Below are positions 32,926 to 43,797 of a stretch of DNA of 64,000 nt, one piece after another (the stretch's first letter is position 1; every line of letters begins with the position of its first letter). The stretch comes from Mycoplasma yeatsii GM274B (GTDB lineage: Bacteria; Bacillota_I; Bacilli_A; Mycoplasmatales; Mycoplasmataceae), in contig NZ_CP007520.1 of assembly GCF_000875755.1 (NCBI RefSeq), forward strand, positions 496,001 to 560,000, in the 5' to 3' direction. The position numbers were made by a program, and so were the translations under genes. The notes under the pieces are model-generated. The model did no database searches and had not been told where the DNA came from. It saw nothing but the letters and a program-made list of their open reading frames with translations.

Positions 32926-34037
32926 TAGTGGTGTCCTCCTTCAGCAGCGTCTGGGTATTTTTCAAAGAATGCTTTAGCTTCTTCGTATTGTTCTTTTAAG
33001 AATGAATCCATTTCAGCATATTGGTATTTGAAGATTTCTTCTAATCCATAGTTTTTGTTTTCTTCAACTCATGCGAATTCTGCTGCAACTAATTTGTCTT
33101 GTTCAGCATCTAATTCTTCTTGTTGTTTATCTGATCAAACATTGTTTTCGATTAATCATTTTTTTAATCTTACTAATGGATCATATGCTTGCATAGCTTC
33201 AAATTCACCTTTTGGACGGTATACATCTGGGTTATCTGAAGATGAGTGTGCTCCTAATCTGTAAGTTTCACATTCAACAAATACTGGTCCATTACCGTTT
33301 CTTACGTATTCAACAACTTCTTTGAATACACCTATACATGCAAGGTAGTCATTTCCGTCAACTTTAATTGATGGAGTTCCTGTTGCAATAGCTTTAACTG
33401 CGAAGTTTAATGATTTAGTTTGTTCGCTTCTTGCAGTCGAAATAGCTCATTGGTTGTTTTCACATACGAATACAACTGGTACTTCGTGAAGTTTAGCAAA
33501 GTTCATTGCTTCATAAGTTTCACCTTCACTAGTTCCACCATCTCCAGTAGTAGTTACAACAACTCCTCCTGATTTTCTGTATTTTTCAGCGAAAGCTATA
33601 CCTGTAGCTTGTGAGTATTGTGAACCAATAACGATGTTTGGTGGTAATGAGTTAACACCATCTGGTGATTTAGCTCCTAATTCGTTACCTGCTCAGTAAA
33701 GCATAATGTTTCTTATTTTTTGACCCATTGCTAGTCATGCAGCATTGTTTCTGTATCCACTTGCAAAGTGATCAGTTTTTTTGTTTAATGCAGTAATATA
33801 TGCAACTTCACAAGCTTCTTGACCTGTTGATGATAAGAATGATAATAATCTTCCTTGACGTTGCATTGTGTTTTGATAAATATCTTGTCTACGTGAAAGA
33901 TTCATTATTTTGTATGCTTCTAAAACTTCTTCTGGAGAAATTTTTGGCATTAATTTAGGGTTAATAATCTTCCCATCTTTATCCATTACTCGAACGCATT
34001 CATCTTTTAATGGATCAAATTTTCCTAAATAAATCAT
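32925..34037 (-). CDS. pdhA: Pyruvate dehydrogenase E1 alpha subunit
   Basis: 370 residues, ThDP-binding alpha chain. The ThDP motif begins at TTGDGGTSEGETYEAMNFAK (about 172-191) and ends near VCENNQWAIS; YRLGAHSSSDNP is the phosphorylation-loop equivalent. It ends EGGHH with the stop overlapping pdhB. Starts 24 nt after lplA with SD AAAGGAAG. Several Trp are TGA. Confidence 0.97.
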
Positions 34038-34061
34038 TTGCGGCTTCCTTTCTGTTACAAA

Positions 34062-35063
34062 TTATTCAAATAATAATTTTACGAAATCTTCTTTAGTAAA
34101 GTTTTTAGCAAAGATCTCTTCTAAGTCGTATTTATCTAATACTTTTTCGATATCTTCTTGTTTAAAGTCAACTCCTATTAAAGATTGTTCTAATTCTTCA
34201 GTACCTTGAGTTCCTAAAAAATCACCATAAATTTTAATATCTTTAATAGTTCCGTTGTCTACATCTAAACTAATTTGGATAAATCCTTTAGTTTCTAAGT
34301 ATTTCTTTTTGTTTAATGAGAAATTTGTATTGCGACCAAAGTTTCATTCTCATCTATCATATTTTTCTAATTTAGCTTTATTAATTGTTTGAATTTCTTC
34401 ATCTGTTAATTCAATTCAATGAATATCTTCATTTTTAACATATGAATCAATTACATTACTAATAAAAGTATCTAAATTAATATCGATGTTTAGATCTTTA
34501 AAGAAATCTTTAATGTTTCTTACTCTAGCTGGTTTAGATCTAACTTGTTGATGTTTTAATTTTTCTGGATCAACAATTAGATACTTAGCTATTTTAGATA
34601 AATCAACATTAAATAATAATGTTCCATGAACTAAAGTTTTAGTTTTAGTTTTTAATTGGGCATTACCACTAACTTTATATCCATCAATTACCATGTCATT
34701 TCTACCTGAAAATTCAGCAGGTATTTTATTTTCATTTAAATAAGTAATTATTGGTTGTAAAGCTTTTTGGTAATCTACATCATCAGTTGAATTATCTACG
34801 ATTAGTGAATAACATACATTACCTAAATCTTGATAAACAGTTCCACCACCAGTATTTCTTTTGATGATTTTAACTCCGTCTTTTCAAGCTTCAGTTAAAT
34901 TAATTTCAGCAAATGTGTTTTGGTTACGCCCAACAACAATGGTATTAGCATTTTGTCAGAAAAACACAATTGGATCTTTTGATTTTCAATGATATGTTAA
35001 GTATTCTTCGATCGCTAAATTAATAGCTGGATCATGGTATTTTGAAATTAATAAATTAATCAT
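34062..35063 (-). CDS. lplA: Lipoate-protein ligase A
   Basis: 333 residues. It attaches scavenged lipoate to the lipoyl lysines of E2 and E3, fitting a host-dependent organism without lipoate synthesis. Motifs: FWQNANTIVVGRNQNT (about 34-49), the ligase signature KRNTGGGTVYQD (about 69-80), SGNAQ near 130 and HGTLLFNVDL near 143. The C-terminal accessory domain is present. It starts 3 nt after the nox stop with only a weak SD, which suggests translational coupling to nox. Confidence 0.95.
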
Positions 35064-35066
35064 AAA

Positions 35067-36428
35067 CTATTTCTTTTTAAAGTAATTTAACCCTAAAACT
35101 TCTAATCCAGCTAATGAAATGAAGTTAAATGGTTTGTTGAAGTGTGGTAAGAAGAAAATATCAACTAGTGGTAATTCATCGATTGTTAAGTCTTTTTGAA
35201 TTCCTAAAGCTAGCATGTACATTACTTCTGTATGGTTTTTTTCACTTGCTACTTGAGCTCCAACAATTTTTCTTGTGTTTTTGTCTCAAACAACTTTGAA
35301 TCATACATCGTGTGCTGATGACATGAATTCAGGTCTATCTAAATCGTGGAAATTGATTGATTCTACTTCCATTCCTAAACGTTTAGCAGCTTCAACTGAA
35401 ACTCCTACACTTGCCATGTGGAAGTCGAAAACTGAAATACCGTTTGCTCCAGTATATCCAGGTGATTTCAATACATTTCCTCTAATGATGTTTGTTGCAG
35501 CTGTAACAGCAGTTCTAACTGCAGTTGTAGCTAATTGGATTGGAACACTTTTGTTTAAAGCTTTGTTAAATACTTGAGCACAATCTCCTACTGCATAAAT
35601 GTCAGCATTTGTTGTTTGCATATAGTCATTTGTTACAATAGCTCCTCTTTCGTCTAAGTCACAAACTCCTTCAAGAATTTTAGTTTGAGGTCTCACACCT
35701 ACTGAGAAAATTACGTAATCTACATCAATTGAACCTTTATCAGTAACAACTTGAGTAACTTTTCCGTTTTCTCCTTTGAATTCAGTAACTTTTGAACCTA
35801 ATACTAATTTAACACCTGCTTTAGTCATTTTTTCTTGCATTAAATCAGTAAATTCTTTATCGTAGTAAACTGGCATAATTCTGTCAGCAACGTCAATTAA
35901 AGTAACATCTTTTCCAAATTCATTGAAAGCTTCAACTAATTCAACACCAATGTATCCTGCTCCAACAACTGCGATTTTTTTGTAATTTTTATCTAAGTTG
36001 TGTTCTAGAATTTTTTTAGCGTGGTGGTAATTTTTACAAATTTGAACACCATCTAAGTCAATTCCTGGGATAGGAGGAATTAGTGGTCATGTTCCAGTAG
36101 CAACGATTAATTTATCATAGTTATCAGTTTTTGTTTCACCTGTTAATAAATCTTTAACAGTAACTGTTTTTGTTTTATCATCAACTGATAAAACATCGTG
36201 ATTCATAAATACGTTGATTCCTTCAGATTTTAAAGTTTCTGGAGAAGCGTAAAATAACATATTTGGATCTTTTACTTCTCCTTTAACTCATAAAGCAATA
36301 CCACAACCTAAAAATGAAATAGCATCATTTTTGTCATATGTAGTTACTTCACAAGTTGGATCTAATCTTTTTAATGTTCTAACTGCTGTTGTACCAGCGT
36401 GATTAGTACCTAATACAATAACTTTCAT
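35067..36428 (-). CDS. nox: NADH oxidase, water-forming type
   Basis: 453 residues, flavoprotein that reduces O2 with NADH and restores NAD+ for glycolysis and PDH. FAD site VLGTNHAGTTAVRTLKRLDP at the N-terminus (first Gly-x-Gly variant GTNHAG as in this family), redox-active Cys42 in ISFLGCGIALW, NADH site VVGAGYIGVELVEAF near 157, and YAVGDCAQVF near 275. The cysteine favours the four-electron H2O-producing enzyme. First gene of the operon that ends with ackA. A plausible promoter (TTGACT, TATATT) lies about 70-105 nt upstream. Confidence 0.94.
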
Positions 36429-36631
36429 AAAAAGTCCTTTCTTTTCATTATTAGTGAATAATTTTTAATAAAATAATTAATTGAATTAATTATTCCTAAT
36501 ATATATTTTAACCTATTATAGTCAATGTTTACAATATGTAATAAATTTTAACTATTTTACTTTCTTCAGATGAGCTGAAAAATAGTCTTTTGTTTTTTAA
36601 AAAATATGATGTTAAGACTTAAAAATAAAAT

Positions 36632-36657
36632 AAAAAAACCAAATTTAATTTGGTTTT
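36632..36657 (-). terminator. Intrinsic terminator after anchored surface protein
   Basis: AAACCAAA/TTTGGTTT stem with minus-strand T-run. Confidence 0.85.
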
Positions 36658-36666
36658 AAGTTCTTA

Positions 36667-37455
36667 TTAGTTAGTTGATGATTTTTTATATTTTTTAGTA
36701 ACTAGGATTGCAGTTCCTGCTAAAACAGAAGCTGAAGCAATAGATAAAGCAATAATTACTCCTTTGTTATCTACTTTTTCTTCTTTTTGATATTCAATAG
36801 TAAATTTAACTTCTATTTCATTTTTATAATTTTTTGAATCAGATTTTGCTTTTATCTTTGCTGAGATCGCTTCAAATTTACGTTCTTTTGGATTGTTGAA
36901 AAGAATTTGAATAACATCTAATTGTTTTATGTCTAATTCTGAAGTTGTTTTAACATTAGCTCTGCTTATTTGTTTTAAAAGAAGACTATCAATTTTTGTG
37001 ATATCTATTTTACTTTTTAATTTTAATTTAATTTTTTCATTTACTTTAATTAGATCTTTTAAATCAAATTGAGCATTTTCGTTAACATTAAATTCAACAT
37101 CAACTGATCCTTGATAATTTTTACTATCTTCTTTAGCTGAAATTTTTGCTTTTTTACCATCTTTGTTTTTTTCAATTTTTAATTCACTAATGTTTAAACT
37201 AGCATCTTTATTTTTTCTATTGATAGCTGCTATAATTTCTTGATCTGAATCTTTAAGAATATCACCTATATTTGTAACAATAACCAATTGTGATAAATCT
37301 TTTTTAGTTTCAGTATTAGTTTCAGTGTTTGATGCAATATTAGTTGTTTGTTTTAAAATGATATTATTTTTAGAATTGTTATTGTTTATTCAAGCAAAAG
37401 AACCAGTAGTTAGTAAGATTGCTGATGCTGTTAATACACTTAAAAATTTCTTCAT
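36667..37455 (-). CDS. Surface protein with C-terminal membrane anchor
   Basis: 262 residues. The N-terminal signal (MKKFLSVLTASAILLTTGSFA) has no lipobox Cys, so cleavage by a general signal peptidase or an uncleaved anchor is possible. Two modules of about 75 residues with endings such as NYQGSVDVEFNV and NYKNEIEVKFTI match the lipoprotein-associated repeat in the neighbouring giant genes. A C-terminal helix (GVIIALSIASASVLAGTAIL) followed by KKYKK anchors the chain, a sortase-free wall-less layout. Two membrane segments with an exposed middle are therefore expected. Monocistronic with its own terminator. Function unknown; probably related to the adjacent variable proteins. Confidence 0.78.
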
Positions 37456-37542
37456 AGTTTTTCTCGCTTTCTAATAAACTTATAAGACAATGTTTATTAT
37501 TTAAATTTTATATTAAAAGAGAGTTATTACAATATAGAAAAC

Positions 37543-37574
37543 AAAAATAGAGTCTATTAAATAAACTCTATTTT
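37543..37574 (-). terminator. Intrinsic terminator, tandem unit A
   Basis: AAAATAGAGT/ACTCTATTTT stem with T-run on the minus strand. Near-identical hairpins follow units B and C. Confidence 0.85.
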
Positions 37575-37587
37575 ATGTTTTGAATTA

Positions 37588-38596
37588 TTAACTATTAGTT
37601 TTTAAAGAGTTTCTAATTTTTTCAGGTAATTTTTGATCTTTAAATTCAGCGTTAGCTCCAGAGTTAAAGTCTTTAAATAGTTCAGTATCATTTATTGTTA
37701 CATTTCATTTAGAAATATCTTGATTAAATGATTTTGCATTTTGGAACATAGCTGACACATCTCTTACTTTTGAAACATCTCAAGCAGTATATTTGCTTCC
37801 ATCCGCTTTTTGTTTTTCTTGAGTATTAATGTTTTGGTTGAAAGATTCTGCACCACGGAACATTCATTCCATTGTTGTAACTTGAGAAGTATCAAATTTA
37901 TCTCCTAAAGCTTGGTTGAAGTTTTTGTATCTGAGAACATAGACTTCATGTTTGTAACATTAGAAGTATCTCAACTTTCTAATCCTGAAATTGTTGAGTT
38001 TATATTTCTTGTGAATGCAGATTCTAAACTATTTATAAATGTAGGTAAGTTTGGAACTACTTTACTTGTAATTGTATCAACTTTTTCAATTTGTCATTCT
38101 CCAAAAGAATTTTTAAAGAATCCTATTCTTGTTAACTCTTCTATCATTTGTATATTCAGCTGTTAAACCAAATTGAGCAGTAATTATTCCAATAAATTTT
38201 TCATTTCAATGACGTATTCCAGTAATTGTTGCAGTGTTAACTTGAACTTGTATATTTAAATCATTTAAATTTAAGTTTCATTCATTTAGAATATTTATTC
38301 TTCTTAATATAGAGTTATGATCAATTTCTGAAAACGCATTTAAATAATCATGAAGTTGTTTTGATAAACTTAATTTTACTTTTACTAAACCTAGGTATTT
38401 ATCATTATCAATAATTTTAATTCAAGCAACATTATCACTTACTATAGCTTTTAATTGTTGACGAGTAATTTTATGTGAATTTAATAAACTAGAATTTAAT
38501 TTAATAAAACTGTTTAACACACTTTCAGTATCATTGTTTTTTCAGATCAGTTATAACTTTTACGATTCCTTAAATTGTATAAAATAGATCTTTAGA
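37588..38596 (-). pseudogene. Decayed DUF285 tail of repeat gene A
   Basis: This is the former C-terminal half of the gene at 38597-42667. It aligns by eye with the intact protein at 55496, e.g. LNSFIKLNSSLLNSHKITRQ, FGLTAEYTN and GLESWDTSNVTNMKSMF, and it ends in LPEKIRNSLKTNS at 37588. It begins with the stop TAA at 38597. There are at least three frameshifts, near 38545 (A-run), near 38140 (extra base in TNDRR) and near 37920 (one A missing in ACAAAAAC). DUF285 repeats are identifiable in all three frames. It is unlikely to make a product. Confidence 0.85.
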
Positions 38597-41500
38597 TTAA
38601 TAAAGAATTTTAAGTTCACCTTGGAATGAATCGTTATTTACAACTTTGATTTTGAATCATCTGCTTTCAAGTGAAAAGTCAATAACAGTAAAAAATCTTC
38701 TGTCGTTTAATCCATGTTCAATAAGTTTCTTTAAGTTAATGTTCATAAACGTACTTAAAGCTTTATTAATTGTCTCATCTCAAAATACTCGGACATTTGT
38801 ATCTAATCCTAAAGTTGCAATATCAATTTTAATTGAATAAGTAATTTCAACTGTACCTTGGAATGAATCGTGAGTATCAACAACTTTGATTTTTAATTTT
38901 CCGTTTTCATTTGTTATAACTGTAAAACTATCTCTGTTTAATCCAACTAATTTGTCTTTGTTTTTGTCAATAAATGTATCAATGATTGCATTAGGTTCAT
39001 CTGAATTAAATGCTCCTACATTAGTGTTTAGCTCTCTAATTTCATTAATTTTAGTTTTAACTTTAATATCAACTGTAATTGAACCTTGATAGTTTGTGTG
39101 AGTTATTGAAATAACTGCTTTGTTTTGTGATGATTGAACTTCAACTTTTAAATCAGATTTATTAATGTTTAGCTCTTCAAGCTTAGCTTTGTGCATGTCT
39201 CAGAATCTGTTTAAAACAGTTTGAGAATTGTTATTTACTAATTGATCAACAACTACGTTTAAGTTATCAATTGAACTAAATTGATCTTTAACTTTAATAT
39301 CAACTGTAATTGAACCTTGATAGTTTGTGTGAGTTATTGAAATAACTGCTTTGTTTTGTGATGATTGAACTTCAACTTTTAAATCAGATTTATTAATGTT
39401 TAGCTCTTCAAGCTTAGCTTTGTGCATGTCTCAGAATCTGTTTAAAACAGTTTGAGAATTGTTATTTACTAATTGATCAACAACTACGTTTAAGTTATCA
39501 ATTGAACTAAATTGATCTTTAACTTTAATATCAACTGTAATTGAACCTTGATAGTTTGTGTGAGTTATTGAAATAACTGCTTTGTTTTGTGATGATTGAA
39601 CTTCAACTTTTAAATCAGATTTATTAATGTTTAGCTCTTCAAGTTTAGCTTTGTGCATGTCTCAGAATCTGTTTAAAACAGTTTGAGAATTGTTATTTAC
39701 TAATTGATCAACAACTACGTTTAAATCATTAATTGAACTAAATTGATCTTTAACTTTAATATCAACTGTAATTGAACCTTGATAATTTGCATGTGTTATT
39801 GAAATAACTGCTTTGTTTTGTGATGATTGAACTTCAACTTTTAAATCAGATTTATTAATGTTTAGCTCTTCAAGTTTAGCTTTGTGCATGTCTCAGAATC
39901 TGTTTAAAACAGTTTGAGAATTGTTATTTACTAATTGATCAACAACTACGTTTAAATCATTAATTGAACTAAATTGATCTTTAACTTTAATATCAACTGT
40001 AATTGAACCTTGATAGTTTGCATGTGTTATTGAAATAACTGCTTTGTTTTGTTGTTGTTGAACTTCAACTTTTAAATCAGATTTATTAATGTTTAATGGT
40101 TCAAGTTTAGCTTTGTGCATGTCTCAGAATCTGTTTAAAACAGTTTGAGAATTGTTATTTACTAATTGATCAACAAGTACGTTTAAGTTATTAATTGAAC
40201 TAAATTGATCTTTAACTTTAATATCAACTGTAATTGAACCTTGATAATTTGCATGTGTTATTGAAATAACTGCTTTGTTTTGTGATGATTGAACTTCAAC
40301 TTTTAAATCAGATTTATTAATGTTAAGTTGTTCAAGTTTAGCTTTGTGTATTTCTCAAAATCTATTTAAAACAGTTTCTGAGTTGTTATTTACTAATTGA
40401 TCAACAAGTACGTTTAAGTTATTAATTGAACTAAATTGATCTTTAACTTTAATATCAACTGTAATTGAACCTTGATAGTTTGCATGTGTTATTGAAATAA
40501 CTGCTTTGTTTTGTGATGATTGAACTTCAACTTTTAAATCAGATTTATTAATGTTAAGCTCTTCAAGTTTAGCTTTATGCATGTCTCAGAATCTGTTTAA
40601 AACAGTTTGAGAATTGTTATTTACTAATTGATCAACAAGTACGTTTAAATCATTAATTGAACTAAATTGTTCTTTAACTTTAATATCAACTGTAATTGAA
40701 CCTTGATAGTTTGCATGTGTTATTGAAATAACTGCTTTGTTTTGTTGTTGTTGAACTTCAACTTTTAAATCAGATTTATTAATGTTTAATGGTTCAAGTT
40801 TAGCTTTGTGCATGTCTCAGAATCTGTTTAAAACAGTTTGAGAATTGTTATTTACTAATTGATCAACAAGTACGTTTAAGTTATTAATTGAACTAAATTG
40901 ATCTTTAACTTTAATATCAACTGTAATTGAACCTTGATAGTTTGCATGTGTTATTGAAATAACTGCTTTGTTTTGTTGTTGTTGAACTTCAACTTTTAAA
41001 TCAGATTTATTAATGTTAAGCTCTTCAAGTTTAGCTTTGTGCATGTCTCAGAATCTGTTTAAAACAGTTTGAGAATTGTTATTTACTAATTGATCAACAA
41101 GTACGTTTAAGTTATTAATTGAACTAAATTGATCTTTAACTTTAATATCAACTGTAATTGAACCTTGATAGTTTGCATGTGTTATTGAAATAACTGCTTT
41201 GTTTTGTGATGATTGAACTTCAACTTTTAAATCAGATTTATTAATGTTTAGCTCTTCAAGCTTAGCTTTGTGCATGTCTCAGAATCTGTTTAAAACAGTT
41301 TGAGAATTGTTATTTACTAATTGATCAACAACTACGTTTAAATCATTAATTGAACTAAATTGATCTTTAACTTTAATATCAACTGTAATTGAACCTTGAT
41401 AATTTGCATGTGTTATTGAAATAACTGCTTTGTTTTGTGATGATTGAACTTCAACTTTTAAATCAGATTTATTAATGTTAAGTTGTTCAAGTTTAGCTTT

Positions 41501-42667
41501 GTGTATTTCTCAAAATCTATTTAAAACAGTTTCTGAGTTGTTATTTACTAATTGATCAACAAGTACGTTTAAGTTATTAATTGAACTAAATTGATCTTTA
41601 ACTTTAATATCAACTGTAATTGAACCTTGATAGTTTGTGTGAGTTATTGAAATAACTGCTTTGTTTTGTGATGATTGAACTTCAACTTTTAAATCAGATT
41701 TATTAATGTTTAGCTCTTCAAGTTTAGCTTTGTGCATGTCTCAGAATCTGTTTAAAACAGTTTGAGAATTGTTATTTACTAATTGATCAACAACTACGTT
41801 TAAATCATTAATTGAACTAAATTGATCTTTAACTTTAATATCAACTGTAATTGAACCTTGATAGTTTTTATTTCCAGTTAAAGTAATTTTTGCAGTGTTT
41901 TGACTAACTTCAACTTGTAATTGATCGCGACTAATTTTTACATTTTCTTTTTCAAATAAAGTTTTGTTTAATTCAAAAAATCTATTTAAAACAGTATTTG
42001 AGTTGTTATCAGTTAATTGATCAACATTTGTTTTTAAGTCTGAAAGTGTACTAAATTGAGGAAGATCATATCTAAGCTCAACTTCACCAACATAAAAAAT
42101 AGAATCTAATTTTGCTTTAACTTTAATAGTTTTTTGTTGTTCATTAATTTGAATATCAAAGTTTTGTTTAATTTTTTCAGCATTAAAATCTCTGTTATCT
42201 AAAAGATTTCTTTCAGCTAATATTTCAATAACTTTTTCTATGGTACGCACTTCAAAAACACCAAGATTTCTTTTCTCTTGTTTTATTAGAGAATTGATGT
42301 TTGGTTTGTTAAATTTTATTTCTACTGAACCTTTAAGAAACCTGCTTGATTTTTTAGCAGAAATTGTCACACTAGGAACACTTGGGTTAAAATTAAATTC
42401 AACATCTTTAATTTGAATATCTATATGTGATTTTTCTGTTTTTAAAATCTTACGTTGTTCATTTATAAGACCTAATATTTGTTCTTGATTTTCAGTATAT
42501 AGAATTTGTAGAGAACGCATGTTCTCAGGAATATCATTGTTAAGGTTAACAGTTTTGGCGTCTAATTTTCTTTTATTATGTAACACTCCTACCGTTACTC
42601 CAGCTACCGAACTAGAACTAACTAATAACCCGGCAATGATGCTTAATAATTTACTTTTACTTGCCAT
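38597..42667 (-). CDS. Giant repeat surface protein A
   Basis: 1356 residues, continuous when TGA is Trp. N-terminal signal/anchor helix (LSIIAGLLVSSSSVAGVTVG, about 7-26). A non-repetitive region with three modules (about 40-290) is followed by eleven full 77-residue repeats plus a partial one (39056-41743). A module found also in the 55496 protein comes next (INEIRELNTNVGAFN), then a last module ending at Tyr before TAA. Each repeat contains HKAKLEELNINKSDLKVEVQ and NYQGSITVDIKVKDQFSS and holds one TGA Trp at its boundary. The fold is probably a beta-rich chain of lipoprotein-associated-type domains, a long surface fibre. There is no SD, and a homopolymer-containing promoter lies right at the ATG. 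The original C-terminal half is lost (see 37588-38596). Confidence 0.85.
39056..41743 (-). repeat. Tandem array of 231-bp coding repeats, gene A
   Basis: Eleven complete 231-bp units and one partial unit, in frame, each starting at a TGA Trp codon (41741, 41510, 41279 and so on down to 39200). Units differ at a few positions only: EEL/EPL/EQL, QSSQN/QQQQN, HT/HA, VVVDQL/VLVDQL. Variants are shuffled among units rather than grading along the array, as expected for recombination and gene conversion. Confidence 0.95.
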
Positions 42668-42703
42668 AAAATCTATTTTACTTGTTTTTTTTTTTTTTTT
42701 AAA
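42668..42703 (-). promoter_or_regulatory. Homopolymer (A16) promoter, possible leaderless start, gene A
   Basis: On the minus strand sixteen A (42685-42700) are followed by CAAG and TAAAAT (42675-42680), only 7 nt before the ATG. A TTTAAA at 42698-42703 gives a 17-bp spacer made mostly of the A-tract. No SD is present. The layout suggests a length-variable promoter and an mRNA that begins at or very near the ATG. The copy before gene B has A17. Confidence 0.55.
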
Positions 42704-42737
42704 GACCGGTTTATTAGGTTTTTTTGAAATATAAAAA

Positions 42738-42770
42738 CAAAAATAGAGTCTATTAAATAAACTCTATTTT
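42738..42770 (-). terminator. Intrinsic terminator, tandem unit B
   Basis: AAAATAGAGT/ACTCTATTTT hairpin with T-run, between the tail of unit B and the promoter of gene A. Confidence 0.85.
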
Positions 42771-42783
42771 ATGTTTTGAATTA

Positions 42784-43797
42784 TTAACTATTAGTTCTTA
42801 AAGAATTTCTAATTTTTTCAGGTAATTTTTGATCTTTAAATTCAGCGTTAGCTCCAGAGTTAAAGTTTTTAAATAGTTCAGTATCATTTATTGTTACATT
42901 TCATTTAGAAATATCTTGATTAAATGCTCTTGCATTTTGGAACATAGCTGACACATCTCTTACTTTTGAAACATCTCAAGCAGTATATTTTGAACCATCT
43001 GCTTTTTGTTTTTCTTGAGTATTAATGTTTTGGTTGAAAGATTCTGCACCACGGAACATTCGTTCTATTGTTGTAACTTGAGAAGTATCAAATTTATCTC
43101 CTAAAGCTTGGTTGAAGTTTTTTTACATCTGAGAACATAGACTTCATGTTTGGAACATTAGAAGTATCTCAACTTTCTAATCCTGAAATTGTTGAGTTTA
43201 TATTTCTTGTGAATGCAGATTCTAAACTATTTATAAATGTAGGTAGGTTTGGAACTACTTTACTTGTAATTGTATCAACTTTTTCAATTTGTCATTCTCC
43301 AAAAGAATTTTTAAAGAATCCAATTCTTGTTAACTCTTCTATCATTTGTATATTCAGCTGTTAAACCAAATTGAGCAGTAATTGTTTTAATAAATTTTTC
43401 ATTTCAATGACGTATTCCGGTAATTGTTGCAGTATTACCTTGAACTTGTATATTTAAATCATTTAAATTTAAGTTTCATTCATTTAGAATATTTATTCTT
43501 CTTAATATAGAGTTATGATCAATTTCTGAAAACACATTTAAATAATCATGAAGTTATTTTGATAAACTTAATTTTACTTTTACTGAACCTAGGTATTGTT
43601 TATCATTATCAATAATTGTAATTAACGCAACATTATCACTTACTATAGCTTTTAATTGTTGACGAGTAATTTTATGTGAATTTAATAAACTAGAATTTAA
43701 TTTAATAAAACTGTTTAACACACTTTCGGTATCATTGTTTTTTAAGATCAGTTATATATTTTACGATTCCTTAAATTGTATCAAATAGATCTTTAGC
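42784..43797 (-). pseudogene. Decayed DUF285 tail of repeat gene B
   Basis: Same remnant as 37588-38596, ending LPEKIRNSLRTNS at 42784. It starts at the same in-frame TAA as unit A, but its frameshift before the [13 protein letters not shown] segment is different: here an A-run near 43128 has an extra A (GATGTAAAAAAACTTC) where unit A has lost one. The shared stop with unlike frameshifts shows that truncation came first and further decay followed independently or was partly exchanged. Confidence 0.83.
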
